In this document: piece by piece, positions 45,602 through 57,945 of the stretch
Position numbering within the stretch: position 1 is the first letter of the stretch
Layout of the letters: every line of letters starts with the position of its first letter
Source of the DNA: Rhipicephalus microplus
Lineage: Eukaryota; Arthropoda; Arachnida; Ixodida; Ixodidae
Length of the DNA: 64,000 nucleotides
NCBI RefSeq assembly: GCF_043290135.1
Contig: NC_134710.1
Location: 139,758,332 to 139,822,331 of the forward strand
Direction: 5' to 3'
Program-made: the position numbers and the translations under genes
Notes under the pieces: model-generated
Told to the model about the DNA's origin: nothing
The model's input: the letters and a program-made list of their open reading frames with translations, nothing else
Databases searched by the model: none

Positions 45602-45974
45602 TAAAAACTCAATTTTAACTTAAAAACTCGTTTTTCTCAAAACATAAATTTTGCTATTTTTTCAATGTGCCCCTCTTTTTTCGGGCACTTCTAATGCTCG
45701 AGTCTGCATGAAATTTTACCCACATTTTTTCCAAAGTATGGCGAATGCAATTATCTAGTTTAAATTTAAATATTTTATTGTATAATAAAAAAATATTATG
45801 TAAACTTTTACTAGGGTAGGTGAAATATGGACTTTTTACGTCTATTATTTTTTCACACCTATTACATATTTTATATGTGCTTCCTAATTAGTTATTTGCA
45901 TTCTACACTTTATTTCAAACATTATGAACTATGAATGGTAAAAAATTACGGAAGTTCAGGGATGAAAAGAGGGG

Positions 45975-46222
45975 TTGATTGATTGATATGATATGTGGGG
46001 TTTAACGTCCCAAAACCACCATGTGATTATGAAAGACGCCGTAGTGGAGGGCTCTGGAAATTTCTACCACCTGGGGTTCTTTAACGTGCACCCAAATCTG
46101 AGCACACGGGCCTACAACATTACCGCCTCCATCGGAAATGCAGCCGCCGCAGCCAGGATTTGAACCCGCGACCTGCGGGTCAGCAGCCGAGTACCTTAGC
46201 CACTAGACCACCACGGCGGGAC
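45975..46222 (-). mobile_element. SINE nested in the Mutator-like element, with TSD
   Basis: Full-length member of the SINE family at 109-364. The tRNA-like head is at the right edge and the (gatt)n-type tail at the left. A perfect 14-bp duplication GATGAAAAGAGGGG flanks it (45961-45974 and 46223-46236). Confidence 0.93.
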
Positions 46223-46429
46223 GATGAAAAGAGGGGGGGGGCAAAAGGGTTAAAGTATTCAATTAGTCATTTTGCAGTACTAAAGGTAAGTAACTTGCAA
46301 GAAAACTAATTATATATTTGAAATCAGCATAAACAGTTCCATAAACTGCTCGAGTTTCATCGCTCTAGGGTGAATTATAAAAAAAAAGTGTCTTCGAGTA
46401 GCATCTCCCCTTAAACTAGAACTATTTGA

Positions 46430-46780
46430 ATCAGCGAGGTGTTACTGCTAGTGCGTGAATCGATCGAGTGTAGCTTTGAAACCTTAAGTGAAAAGAATGT
46501 TGGACACGACGGGTTGGTGAACGACGATTCTCATTAGTTGTCGTGAGCCGCGATTATAATACAAGCGTAATACGAGATGCGCGCTTAACGCAGGCGTCGC
46601 ACGGCCACTCTCGATCGCTATCCAGCTCGATTCAGTTGAAGACTACAAAGCTTTAGATGGTTAACTCACACAGATAATAAATGAGCCCAACGCAATTAAA
46701 ATATCCCATCCCTGGCTAGATGATGATCAAGAGTGAAAAATAAATGGAAAAAACAGTGCAAAATGAGCCAAATAATTTTC
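46430..46780. other. no gene recognised
   Basis: Flank of the Mutator-like element with no supported feature. Confidence 0.4.
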
Positions 46781-46784
46781 GCTA

Positions 46785-46975
46785 GGCCGAACGTGGCCCT
46801 ACGGAGGCTGGCACTTGGCCAGGTCGGCCAATGTGGTCGGCCCTATGTCAGTGACTATAACATGGGTCAATGTGAGGCCAGTGTAAATCCCCATATGTGG
46901 GCAGACTTGTGCAGCCAAGCTAAGCCCAGCGTCGGCCAAAGACCTTGGGCCAGCGTTGCGCCGAGCACTTTTGTA
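46785..46975. repeat. degenerate GGCC-rich repeat
   Basis: Short units built on tggcc/ggcca recur (ggccgaacgtggccc, ggccaggtcggccaatgtggtcggccc, gtgaggccagtg, gtcggccaaagaccttgggcc). This looks like a decayed minisatellite or small repeat element. The open frame through it is unlikely to be coding. Confidence 0.45.
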
Positions 46976-46984
46976 TTATAGGGA

Positions 46985-47714
46985 GCCTGCACACCCACAA
47001 AACGGAGTCTGTTGATGGTTGATATAAAGACGCTCACTTAGGACATCACGGAATAATTTGACAGTTGCGCTCTTCCATGCTTTGGCTTTGGTTTTACCAT
47101 TGAATTTGGCTAAATTTCATCCCATTGCAAGTATTACCACGGGCCACTTTTCAAAATCTCAAAGATGCAATAAATTTTTAACATGAACGACTCCAATGTT
47201 CTCATTCGATATAACTCAGTGATGGAAGTGACATTTTGATTTTCGGAGCAGATTCTGGAGCAGGAAAAGTGGTGCCTTGGAGCAGCTTTGATGGTATTTC
47301 GAGCAGAAAAAACACTAGCCGAGAGCAGCTATTGGTGGAGCAAACAGCAAAATATTTTAAACAACTCCTGAATTTAATGCAACATTTAAGCTTCTTAATA
47401 TTTATTATTAAACATATTGCACATGCAATCCCTTCAAATTGCAAGAATTATATTTGGGCAAATGGATGGTTTTTAAACACCTAGTGTTGTTTTCATATTT
47501 TGCAGAAGTAGCCACATAAAAATTTTCAGAATCGAATAAGCTAAATGAATTAACATCTAAAATGCTTGTTCTTATGACATAAGCGATGTGAAAGCTAATG
47601 AAAGTGCTCAATGCAATCAGTCACTTATCAAAGTTGTCACAGCAGCGGCTAGTACGACTAAGAAGTCTCGCACGTATTTAACCTAAATAGTCTGCTTGTA
47701 AGGTACAAATGTAC
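46985..47714. other. no gene recognised; GGAGCAG-rich patch
   Basis: The motif ggagca(g) recurs around 47246-47340 (and again near 48279-48302 and 53450-53590). No coding domain. Confidence 0.35.
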
Positions 47715-48035
47715 AGTTAGTTAATTATATTGGATTTATTGGCACAAGAGCGACACTGGCTAAGCTGGGCCAAACACCAGGTACCTAGTGATAACCAGTA
47801 TATACATTTTAATTCTAAAGCTTATGGAGGAATCCACTTTCTTTTAAGAAATTGATAACGTTAGACAGTGGAACAAGTGAATCGTCTATAAGTTTGATTC
47901 GGGTGCATCGCTGTGTGGTGTTTGTATAGTGCTCTGAAATGCTTTCATATGCACACGTGATGTACAGACACATGATTAGAATGTGTAAAACGTTAATGGC
48001 TGTTGACATTTTTCACATTCTGGCAAATGTTCTCT
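47715..48035 (-). pseudogene. LINE 3' end relic (zinc-knuckle C-terminus and 3' UTR)
   Basis: On the minus strand the sequence PECEKCQQPLTFY shifts frame into HILIMCLYIT, together forming the CxxC...HxxxxC zinc block seen at the end of I/R1/Jockey-type LINE proteins. It ends SLVPLSNVINFLKESGFLHKL-stop at 47815, followed by an AATAAA at about 47733-47738 on that strand. The upstream part of the element is missing. Confidence 0.6.
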
Positions 48036-48596
<561 letters not shown>

Positions 48597-48656
48597 CACA
48601 TGCACCCCCCTCCCCCCTTAACAGCTTTTTCACATGTTTCATCATACACATCTCTT

Positions 48657-49242
48657 TTGTCTGCATCCCTGTCCTTGCTACACACGAAAGAGCACCTGGA
48701 CTCATTGAAACACTCAAAACACTCGTCTCCTACTAGTTCACAACTATCACTTTAGTGAACCCTCCAGACTAAGTTAACAGCATGAGGGCAGCGATAAACA
48801 TAAGATCCACTTGGAATGAATATGACAAGTACTGACAAACATGAAATAAAGTAACGATTGAGGTCGAATAGTCTAAACTAAGAAAAGTCCTAGTTACTTG
48901 CACACGTAGTATTGCTGTTGCCTTTCATGTACACTCAACCACTTTTTTTTTGTCTGCACCCCCTTCCTCGCAACACATGAAAGAACACCTGGACTTATTG
49001 AAATACTCAAAACACTTGTCTTCTACTAGTTCAGAACTCACTCTAGTGAACACTCTGAACTAAGTGAACAGCATAAGGGCAGCGAAAAACATAAGGCGCA
49101 CTTGTAATGAATATGACAAGTACTAACAAACATGAAATAAAGCAACGATTGAGGTCGAATGCAAGATTAAACTAAGAAAAGTCCTGGTTACTTGCAAGCA
49201 TAGTATTGCTGATGCCCTACATGTACACTCAACCACTGTCAC
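48657..49242 (+). repeat. two-copy tandem duplication, unit about 293 bp
   Basis: Unit 1 (about 48657-48949) and unit 2 (about 48950-49242) align along their length: tttgtctgca(t/c)cc, aaagag/aacacctggact(c/t)attg, (g/a)gggcagcga, gaatatgacaagtact(g/a)acaaacatgaaataaag, cgattgaggtcgaat and catgtacactcaaccact. They differ by roughly one base in ten plus small indels, so the duplication is not recent. No coding content. Confidence 0.85.
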
Positions 49243-49540
49243 GGACTACATCTAGGTTTCTACAGTGATCACACTATCGTAAAAGGAATAATGAATAATG
49301 ACCACCTACAAAAAGCAACAAGATGTTTCAACCACCACCTACTGTACTCCTGACCTGCCCAGCCAGCGGAGCACCAGCCCGCCCTTTGTAGTACAAGCGC
49401 CTGCCAGTATGAGCCCTGTGGCGCTGCAACATACACCATCCGCACAAGCGGCTGCCGCAACATGTGCCGCTACGCTTCTTTATTTGTCGTCTGCTCGAGT
49501 CATCCACAAAATAAACCAATTTACAAGCAGGTATGCGTAG

Positions 49541-49655
49541 TGATGATGATCATGAGAGTTTTATGTCCCCAAACCACGACATCATTACAAGGAATGTCGT
49601 AGGGTTCTGGAAATTTTCACAGTGTGGTATTCGCCTAAATCTGAGAAAGAGAAAT
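49541..49655 (-). mobile_element. ancient SINE relic
   Basis: The stretch gttttatgtccccaaaccac, then ggaatgtcgtagggttctgg, aaattttcacagtgtgg and cctaaatctgag follows the SINE body in order with many substitutions and deletions. It is much older than the four other copies. Confidence 0.5.
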
Positions 49656-50412
49656 GAGCCTATGAACGGAGCGTAGCGAACCAATTGAAGAACGAAACGA
49701 GTGATAAACTACCATCAAATGCCAAAACAAGGGAGAACCTCTCTTGTATCATCAAACGTATGTAACTCTACGATTAAGTTACCGTTTCGAAACATTTTCA
49801 CGACCATGACTTAATTCGTAAATCTCGAACTCTGAACATGGTTTAGGTGCTCTTAGGAACCAATTACAAAACTCTTAAACGCTCAGGAATGCGGTCAGTT
49901 GTCAAGGAATTTCAGTACATGTAATTTCTGTTAGCGAAGACCCATAAAGTTGTGTGCTCTCTTTTGGCCATTATTCCAGAGGAAGGTATCTGGCAATATA
50001 TCTCAGTTTTGATTCTGCTAGATAAGCTAGCTGTTACTAAGAACGAAGAACCAATTTTTGCTCGAAAAATTCTGTGCAGGTTGAGTATCTGGCAGCATAA
50101 AACTGCAAATGAGTCGGCCTTTTCAACAGACAAAGAATCTTTTACTCGTGTTTACCACAGTATGTGCTAGTAATAAGTGTTGAGTGAGCGACTTTCAGTG
50201 CTATTTCATTTCAAAACAGCTGGAGAGTGTCTTTCATTGATTTTTCATGTACCTGCAATTTACATACGCCATACAAGACGAAGGTATTTACCTGCAAAAT
50301 ACTGTATATGAATTGGGTTGCTTTCTATGTGCGCTGGATGCCGCAACCACTGTCAAGTGTTGCAGTCCTTGCCCTTTCTTGCCACGAGAGTAACTGCAAG
50401 CTAGCTTAGTAT

Positions 50413-50474
50413 ACACAAAGGAGAGATGCACACACACAGCGCTGTGTGTGTGTGTGTGCATCTCTCCTTTGTGT
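50413..50474. repeat. long palindrome around an alternating CA/TG core
   Basis: The left arm acacaaaggagagatgca + cacacacagc (50413-50440) is the exact reverse complement of the right arm, apart from three extra GT units on the right (50441-50474). The centre is agcgct. RNA or single-stranded DNA here would form a hairpin of about 28 bp. Confidence 0.9.
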
Positions 50475-50839
50475 GTGTCCTTGTCGTGGTGCACTATACC
50501 AGTGAAAATGATAATTCTAGTTTTTCACGCTGATAGATGTGTTTGTATCTGATTTGTGGTTCTCTTTTAAAAATAATGCACTGAAATGTCAACTAATGAA
50601 ATGCAAAAGACACTCCAAGTCACATTAAATAAAACGATTCAAGTTACGCACCACGTTTAAACACAATGCGCGATGAAACTCCTCTCAAACCGGCAATAAC
50701 CCATGCATCCACCGGCACTCAGCTGGAGTAACTTGAGTGCACCCTTAGCGGCGAAGTTCGAAACCAGATTTGGCGCAGGCAGCTCCATAAACCGCCGCAA
50801 GCAAGGCAGCTCAAGAGTACAGTAGGTCATGGTTTCAAC

Positions 50840-53800
50840 TACCATATGGGAGATCTACTTACAATGGAAGAGAAGGAAATAAGCGGAAGTTTAGATATAT
50901 GTAAACAGATGGCGCTGGCAGAAGAAAAGAGGGCCTCCATCATCATGGTTCAGCATGGAATCAGCCATTTTAAATAGCAATTACTATTCAAAGTAGAGAC
51001 ATCAGGCCATATTTCTTTCAGCAACTACCACATTAGGTGCTGTCTAAACAGAGATACGCTTGATTCCATCACACAGAGGGAATACTGTATATAATACCTA
51101 GGTACTTATAGCTTGGAAGATTGTCTTTCACACTCACAACAAGCATGTATTACACTTTCTAGCAGGCACATTTGCCACAAGCATATCCAAAGAATGAAGG
51201 GTGCAGGCTCAGGCCTCGCTAACAGACGGAACATGCAATATTGGAAGACATTTGCAAGAATAGATAAGACAAGTGGCATAACTGACACCACACTGAACCT
51301 AAAAACGAAGTAGGCCCAATTGGTGCACAATATTTTTATACAAATGGCCCCATACACAATTTTACAAAGTCATTAGATAAATGGCATATTTGCTTAGAAT
51401 GCTACATTACTGTTCCCAGTGAATAGTTTGCATGAAAGGATAGTAGAAACAGACAATCACGTGTAAAATGACTGTGGCTAGACGCACAAAGTCATGAATT
51501 ACTTGGTGGTGGCCATTAAGATACACTTTTGTGCGGCTCTGCAACGCAGAGTGACACGGCTGCATTAATGATTTTTGGCTTCATTGACAAAAAAAGAAAT
51601 GCAATACATACAAGCACTTAAGGAGAGAAAAGCAATTAACTAATAGGCATTGCTTTAAAGTAATATTAGCAGAAAATGAATTCAGCAAAGTTCCGCACCA
51701 GCACGACCAAAATAGTGGGAAGAATACAAGTGAAAACAAATAAAATTACACAGAGAAGCAGGGCGCTACCACCCTTGATGACAATTTCCCTCAACCAAAA
51801 TAGAAATTTCGACACATTTAGGGCAAAGCTGTGATACTTGCAGGCAATGTATTACCGATTCACTAGAGTAATACTTTTTATTAACAGGCTATCAGCATAT
51901 AGCACACACAGGAAAACTTCGTCAGAGGCATGCATATCAAACCTTGTAGCTACCCACCTAGAACAAATCAGAGATCAACACTGATCACGCAACTCGCATA
52001 ACCACGAACAAGAAAACACTGGTTGTGAGCAGGAGATTCGCTGATTATATTAATACTAGTAAAGGTTGTTAGACTATTTTTTAATGTTTTTTAAACAAGA
52101 CAAATTGGAGTGTTCAGACAAGAGCAATATTTGTGACAAACCCTTGTTCGTTGATTACACTGGTGATCAACAAATGAATGTGAAGGCACATACAATGTGG
52201 GTCAGGTTCATACATGTATACAACGTACGCCTCTCCGTACAGCTAGGTCATCATATTTCCCACGGATCATGCACAAAGAAAGTGATATTCAGACCATTTG
52301 AATGAACATTGAGCAATACCACTTGCAGCCACTTGCTTGAACCTCACTTCTTGGCTCATACCCACTACAGGGAATTGGTCATGAAACTGGCAGTTATCAT
52401 AAGGGGATAATTTTTTGAACTCCAGACGAAGAATAAGGAGTGAATCGGTCGTCTAGGATATAAACAAAAATGGAAAGATGACTGGACTTTGAAGAATGGA
52501 GACAAGTAGTGATGTAATTATATGGAATATGACCAACTATAACCAGAGAAATTTTGAAGTAATGAATTTCGATTGGGTGACATATTGACAAAGCACAGTT
52601 TTGTGTCACCAAGAAAATCCCATATGATTGAGCAGACGCTCCTACAGCAATAGCCCAGTGAAGAAGCTCTAAAGCAAGGAATATTTCAAAAATTCAGAGT
52701 AATTTTTAAGTTCGTGAATGATATTTCAAAATGCTTAGTGAAGCGGCAGCTTGAAAGCAAAATAAAAAAGTTATTGATGTTTACAAGTTCTTGACAGTAA
52801 CAGCATTAAGACGGCACCCAGACCAGACCTGCATAAATAAAACAATAAAAGAAGGCTTACGGTATGCAAATTTCGTAACAGACACTTCCAATTTCCGAGT
52901 TGAACACCACTTAATATCCCAAGCAAAGAAAACATGGCCATCTTCCTGTACTCGAAATTTCATGTTCAGTGAATTTTGAAGGAGCATTTACGGAAGCTAG
53001 ACTCGGTAATAAAGTATGCATCACGTACAATGGCCATTACAGGACCATTTAGGGACCACTGCGCAAGAGTAAAATCAACCCCTCCCACTCCTTATGTTTG
53101 TTTTTTTAAGACGATAGTTTTTCTTGGGGACTTTCGATGCAAAAATTTTGGTCTGTCTGTGGACTGGTCTGTTTGTCCACCGAAAACAGCCAAAATCCAA
53201 CCCCATTTGCAGCGCCCACCGAAATTGCTCAAGTTTCAGGGTTCATACTTGTGCGATTGTCAATTAAGAAGCAACTATTGCGAATATCTGAGGCACAATA
53301 ACAACACGTCAATATTCTGTATGTGTCTTTATACTAAAGAAGGCATACATAAGCAATTCTAAAGACAGTAATATTTGTCACGCTGCATGCAACGCTATGC
53401 ACAAAAAGGCAAGGCATTGCAACGCTTTGCAAATGGCGAATTCAATTGGGAGAGCAGGAGCGCTCAAAAGCACGCTGAAAGTGCTCTCTTCGGAGCCACC
53501 GTGTTTCAGTGGTCCAACAGGTGCAGGAGCACTGTCATCCATTAGTAGAGCGAGAGTGCTTTTGCTGCGCCGAGAGCAGCCAGGAGCAGTTTGCAGTGCT
53601 CTCGCCTGAAAAGCGGAGTAGGCGCAGTACGGCGAGTCACGTGGCCCTTGAACGTCACAGTCTTCAAATTTTTTTCAGCAGCAAGTGCGGCGGCAATGGT
53701 AGCAACTGTGTGTAGTTTGACACCGCTGTTTTGTATGGGCTGCACATCTGCCTAATGTGTCGTTAGCATCACTGCACTAACAAACTAGGTAGTAGGATAA

Positions 53801-53985
53801 TTAAGAGCGTGTGGCTGACCCGTTTTACGAGTATTTTTCTGCTTCCCCACAGAGAATACTCTGGGAGCGCGCCGCATTCCAGTGACAGGTTGAGTGGCCC
53901 AGCTCTCAGTGCGCTACCCCCCACTCCTCAGTGCCCTGCCCCTCTACTCCTGTTCTCTCAATGAAATTCGCCATAAGACGACATG
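50840..53985. other. no gene recognised
   Basis: About 3 kb of AT-rich DNA with only short frames. A GGAGC-rich patch lies at 53450-53590. No element boundary was found. Confidence 0.45.
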
Positions 53986-54356
53986 GTGGCACCCAGGCCC
54001 GAAACTAGGGGGGGGGGTTGAGGGGGTTCTGACCCCCCCCCCCCGAAATTTTTTTGATGCTTTAACTTTTCAGGTGATACTAAAATATTTACACGCCTTC
54101 ACAGCGACCACCAGCTGCCAAAGTTACAGTGCAACTTTCCTGGCATTGCTTCCCTCTTCTTCCTTTCTTCAAACCTACCCTTTTATCAGAACACCTCAGC
54201 GCTCCCTCCCCCGCACGCGCACCTGCCCTATTTGTACAGCTTTGCACTTCGCCCTCGCGGTCCATCGAGTTTTTTTTTTTTCGTCTTTCACACGCTAGCA
54301 GCTCCTTTATTGATTCCAGATGCTTTCATTGTGCATTGCAGCTGGAGAAGTTATAC

Positions 54357-54446
54357 GTCGTGTCGGCTTTGGGTTCTTACGAAAAGCGCGTCTCTTACGA
54401 AAAGCGTGTCGTGTCGGCTTTGGGTTCTTACGAAAAGCGCGTCTAC
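54357..54446 (+). repeat. 51-bp tandem duplication in the hAT 5' region
   Basis: The unit beginning gtcgtgtcggctttgggttc (54357-54407) is followed by a second, partial copy (54408-54446). The unit is 17 codons long, so the open frame through it (VSALGSYEKRV twice, with an extra SYEKRV) stays in phase. A shorter internal repeat, cttacgaaaagcg(c/t)gt, is nested in the unit. Confidence 0.85.
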
Positions 54447-55329
54447 TTTTGTGAAGGTAAACAGTTCGACAGCAACGGCAACACCATGTGCGCAAATTTG
54501 CCAGGGAACGAAACCCCTAAGCGGAAAAACTCAGCGGCGCATTCCGAGGACGCAGGCTGCAGGGCAAACTTTTCTCAAACTGTAGTCCTCGCCACCGAAA
54601 CGAATCATCGAAGATGACATCTACTGAAAGACTGGCATATCCGAGCAACTTCGAACAACCTTAACCACACGCAAGGAAATCTACCTTTTCTGTACACAGA
54701 AGGTATATGCCCCTCCCTACAAAGCGCACAAAGCGAGGATGCAGCCGGCACACAATCCGGCACCAGCGGTCAACTTTCACAGGAGAAAGCCAAGCTGGGC
54801 TGCGCGCGGGAGTACAGAGGCTGACATCACAGCCTACAAAGTGCATTTTGGGGGGGTCACGGCTATTTAATTAGTGCAGCCCAGAGAGAATTATGCAGGC
54901 GCCAAGGGAGCCGTCTGTGAAAAGGTGACTTTTTCACAGGAACGGAGCAACACCTCCTTTCTGGACTGTACCACGGGAGTGCAAATGTCTCGGCAGTGCA
55001 TTCTTGGGGGTTCACGTATATTAAGGGGAGTTTGCAGTGCTCATGGAGTCTTCTGTGAAAAGGTCTTTAAGTAGCGTTAATCCAGTTTGCTGCAGTTGGA
55101 GTACAATAATGGGCCTGCATGCACACCAGCTGTAGCGGCGTTCAGAAAACACATGCGCCACGCGGGAGCCGGCGCGTTCATCACACTTCTACATTCTAGC
55201 CACTGTAAAGTGGATAAGAGAGGAAGAAAACATCGCCCGCCGTTCACGCCAGGCAGTCGAAGCAGTCGCAAAGGTCTTTTTGGAGCCACTGGCCACTTCT
55301 GTGTGCGCGCACAGGATTGCGGCAGCAAA

Positions 55330-57945
55330 ATGAAAAGACACTCTGCAACAACGAAGCAAAGGAGTCTTGCGTCTTACTTCAAGAAAGTTCGAACCGATGA
55401 AGTGGACGGAGAAGAACCGCCTCCTTCGAAGGATAAAACTTCGCCCTCCTCAGCACTGGTGGAAAGCCAAGCGCGTCCGAACTTCTGTAGCGACTCAGGA
55501 GAATGCACCAGTTTATATGAATCACCTGAGAACGAACACAAGCAGGACACCCATGCGCCGCCGTGAAATGATGGGGGCCGCAGTGCAACTCCAAGTGATC
55601 TTTGTTCTACAGTCAACGCTGGGCAAAGTGACACCTTTACCACTGGGCAATGCCCAAGGAAGGTGAGTGGCATGGCACCTACACATTCTGGTTCGCCTCC
55701 CCTCTGTGCAACGAGTGCGAATATTTTCGACTTGGGACTGTTTGTCTCGAAAAGCAATAATGTAAATGATCCAGAGACGATGGAGAAGCAGCTGCTCAAT
55801 CCGTGGACCCCTTTGGCTAACTATGATTATCCAGCCACAGGGAAAAGGAATCTGAAGTTCCAACCTCACTGGGTAGATTGTTACCCATGGCTTGTTTATT
55901 CAAAGAAGCTTCAAGGAGCATTATGCAAATATTGCGCAGTCTTCGCAAGCGAGTGTGCAGGAAAAGGGGAGCACCAGCGCTTGGGCTCTTTTGTAACTAA
56001 GGAGTTCACCAATTACAAGAAAGCCATGGATGCCTTTAAGAGCCACGCATCCAGCAGTTATCACGCCATGTCAACAACGCTATCAGAGAACTTTTTAGCA
56101 GTCTGGTCCCGCTCACAGTATGACATCTTAACACAACTTGACCACGGCCTTAAAAAGCAGGCGGAAGAAAACCGCAAGAACTTGCTGCCAATAATAGAAA
56201 CAATCCTTTTCTGTGGCAGGCAAGAAGTACCGCTTCGCGGCACAGACGACTCTGGTCCGATAAATATGTCTGAAGTGCTGCCATTCAAAAATGATGGAAA
56301 TTTCCGCGCACTGCTTAGGATGAGAGCAAAATGTGGAGATGCCGCCTTGAGAGCTCACATGGAAACATCTCCGGCAAATGCGCTGTACACGAGCTCAAAA
56401 ATTCAAAATGAGTTGATCACCCTCTGTGGTAAAATCATACAAAGAAAGATAGTGGAAAACGTCAACTCAGGTTCGTGTTTTTCAGTTCTAGCTGACGAGG
56501 CCACTGATATATCTCGCACCGCCCACATTTCCCTATGTGTAAGGTACGTTGGACACGACACGTCGGGAGTGCCCATTCTTAAAAAAAATTTTGTAGATTT
56601 CGTTCCCGTGTACGATCTCACTGGCAAGGCGCTGGCGAGCACAATCCTGAACAGCCTTAGAGGTCATGGCTTTGACCTGAACCTACTTTGCGGGCAAGGA
56701 TACGACGGTGCGGCATCAATGAGCAGCCACCTTAACGGTGTTCAAGCCTTCATTCGTCAAACAGCGCCCAAAGCGTTGTACGTGCATTGTAGCGCCCACT
56801 TGTTGAACCTTGCTCTGCTTCACGCATACAAACTCCCCAGCATCCGCAACTGTTTGGGAACTGTATCCTCAACCTGTACGTTTGCGAGAGCTTCGCCACA
56901 GAGGACAAACCAACAGCAAGACAAAGTAGAAGATTTAACACAAGAAAAATGAAAATCAGTTCTCTCCTTTTGCCAAACAAGGTGGGTAGAGAGTCACGAT
57001 GCACTTCAGCGTTTCCTTGAACTGTACGTGCCTATTGTACAATTCCTCGAATATTTGGAAGAAGAGGCCGCGTCATCTGATACTTCATCAAAAGCTTCTC
57101 AACTGCTCAATGCCATTACGAAGCCTGAGTTTGTCGTTTCGCTTCAGATCTGTGGCGACCTCTTCTCTTTGACACTGCCACTTTGCAAGTTTCTTCAAAA
57201 AATTGACTGTGACTTGGCTCAAGCGAGCGATCACGTAAAGAATGTTATAGACGTTCTTTCCACAAAAAGGGCTAGTGCGGAAACGGAATTTAATAAGATG
57301 TTTCTGAAGTTGCTCTCTTTGCTGAAGATCACAAATGTTGAGATGACCCTACCACGCATCACTGGAAGGCAGATGCAAAGAAGCAACGTATCTTCTGCTA
57401 CTCCCGAAGAGTACTACCGGAGGAATGTGTATTTGCCTTTGCTGGCTGACTTCGAAAATCAATTAAGAGACCGGTTCGATGCCCATAAGAAGGTCGTGGT
57501 TGGCCTTAACATGCTGCTGCCGAAATTCTGCGCATCGGCTAGCCTTTCTGATATTGATGATGCAGTGCAGTTTTACCTTGGCGACATTCCTTCGGCTAAT
57601 GTCATCGAAGCAGAGTTAACACTGTGGGTGAACAAATGCTGCCAGATCGAAGAAAAAAATCGCCCAGCTTGTGCTTTACAGGCCTTAGAGATGTGCAACC
57701 GCGACTTTTTTCCGAGCATCCACAGCGTACTTTCTATCCTGGTGACTTTACCCGTGTCCATGTCGACCCCGGAACGGACTTTTTCCACACTGAGAAGGCT
57801 GAAGAGCTACCTTCGAAATCATACGAACAACAACAGATTGACCGGACTAGCACTGCTCAGCATCCATCGAGAACTTCAAGTGACCCCAGAACAACTCCTC
57901 ACAGAATTTTGCAAGTTGCCGAGAAGGAAAAACTTCCTCGTTTAA
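55330..57945 (+). pseudogene. hAT transposase, near-intact: single frame with two in-frame TGA stops
   Basis: One reading frame of 871 codons, stop excluded, runs from the ATG at 55330 (MKRHSATTKQRSLASYF, a typical hAT start) to the stop at 57943-57945, interrupted only by TGA at 55564-55566 and TGA at 56950-56952. Domains in order: a basic N-terminus; a TTF/MYM-type zinc-finger region (about residues 155-245: HWVDCYPWLVYS, ALCKYCAVF); the DUF4371-like RNase H fold with VLADEATDIS (about 387-396, first catalytic Asp) and GQGYDGAASM (about 460, second Asp), then VHCSAHLLNLALL; and a C-terminal dimerisation region, LVTLPVSMSTPERTFSTLRRLKSYLR (about 805-830). It resembles ZMYM1/52-kDa-repressor-like hAT proteins. 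In a working copy it would bind the TIRs and cut and paste the element. The TGA at 55564 lies in a weakly conserved linker, while the one at 56950 lies in the catalytic fold. Confidence 0.88.

Larger units (their letters stand above)
44551..46418. mobile_element. Mutator-like DNA transposon, decayed, with 18-bp TIRs
   Basis: Terminal inverted repeats GAGTTTGAGGGGAGATGC (44551-44568) and, on the opposite strand, TAGTTTAAGGGGAGATGC (46401-46418) match at 16 of 18 positions, and A/T-rich subterminal stretches follow on both sides. The element contains a broken transposase and a later SINE insertion (45975-46222). Without the SINE and its TSD copy it would be about 1.6 kb. A 9-bp TSD was not found. 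Confidence 0.7.
49333..50831. mobile_element. 1.5-kb TIR DNA transposon, unnamed family, with perfect 8-bp TSD
   Basis: The left terminus CACCACCTACTGTACTCCTG and the right terminus (reverse complement CATGACCTACTGTACTCTTG) form inverted repeats of about 30 bp. The flanking 8-mers are identical: GTTTCAAC at 49325-49332 and 50832-50839. The termini match those of the element at 60359-60937. The subterminal phrase (c/t)tagcggc(g/a)(g/a)aa is also shared near the right ends. No transposase domain is recognisable inside. The 8-bp TSD plus CA...TG ends of about 30 bp suggest the P or hAT superfamily. Confidence 0.85.

Noticed and set aside
49237..49255. LTR start TGTCACGGACTA
   Set aside because: No matching end, TSD or internal signals; short resemblance only.
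54129..54617. Coding exon upstream of the hAT transposase
   Set aside because: No domain; the frame is carried by the 51-bp in-phase duplication, and neighbouring frames are equally open.
57028..57945. Separate hAT dimerisation gene
   Set aside because: In the same frame as 55663-56952; only a TGA separates them.
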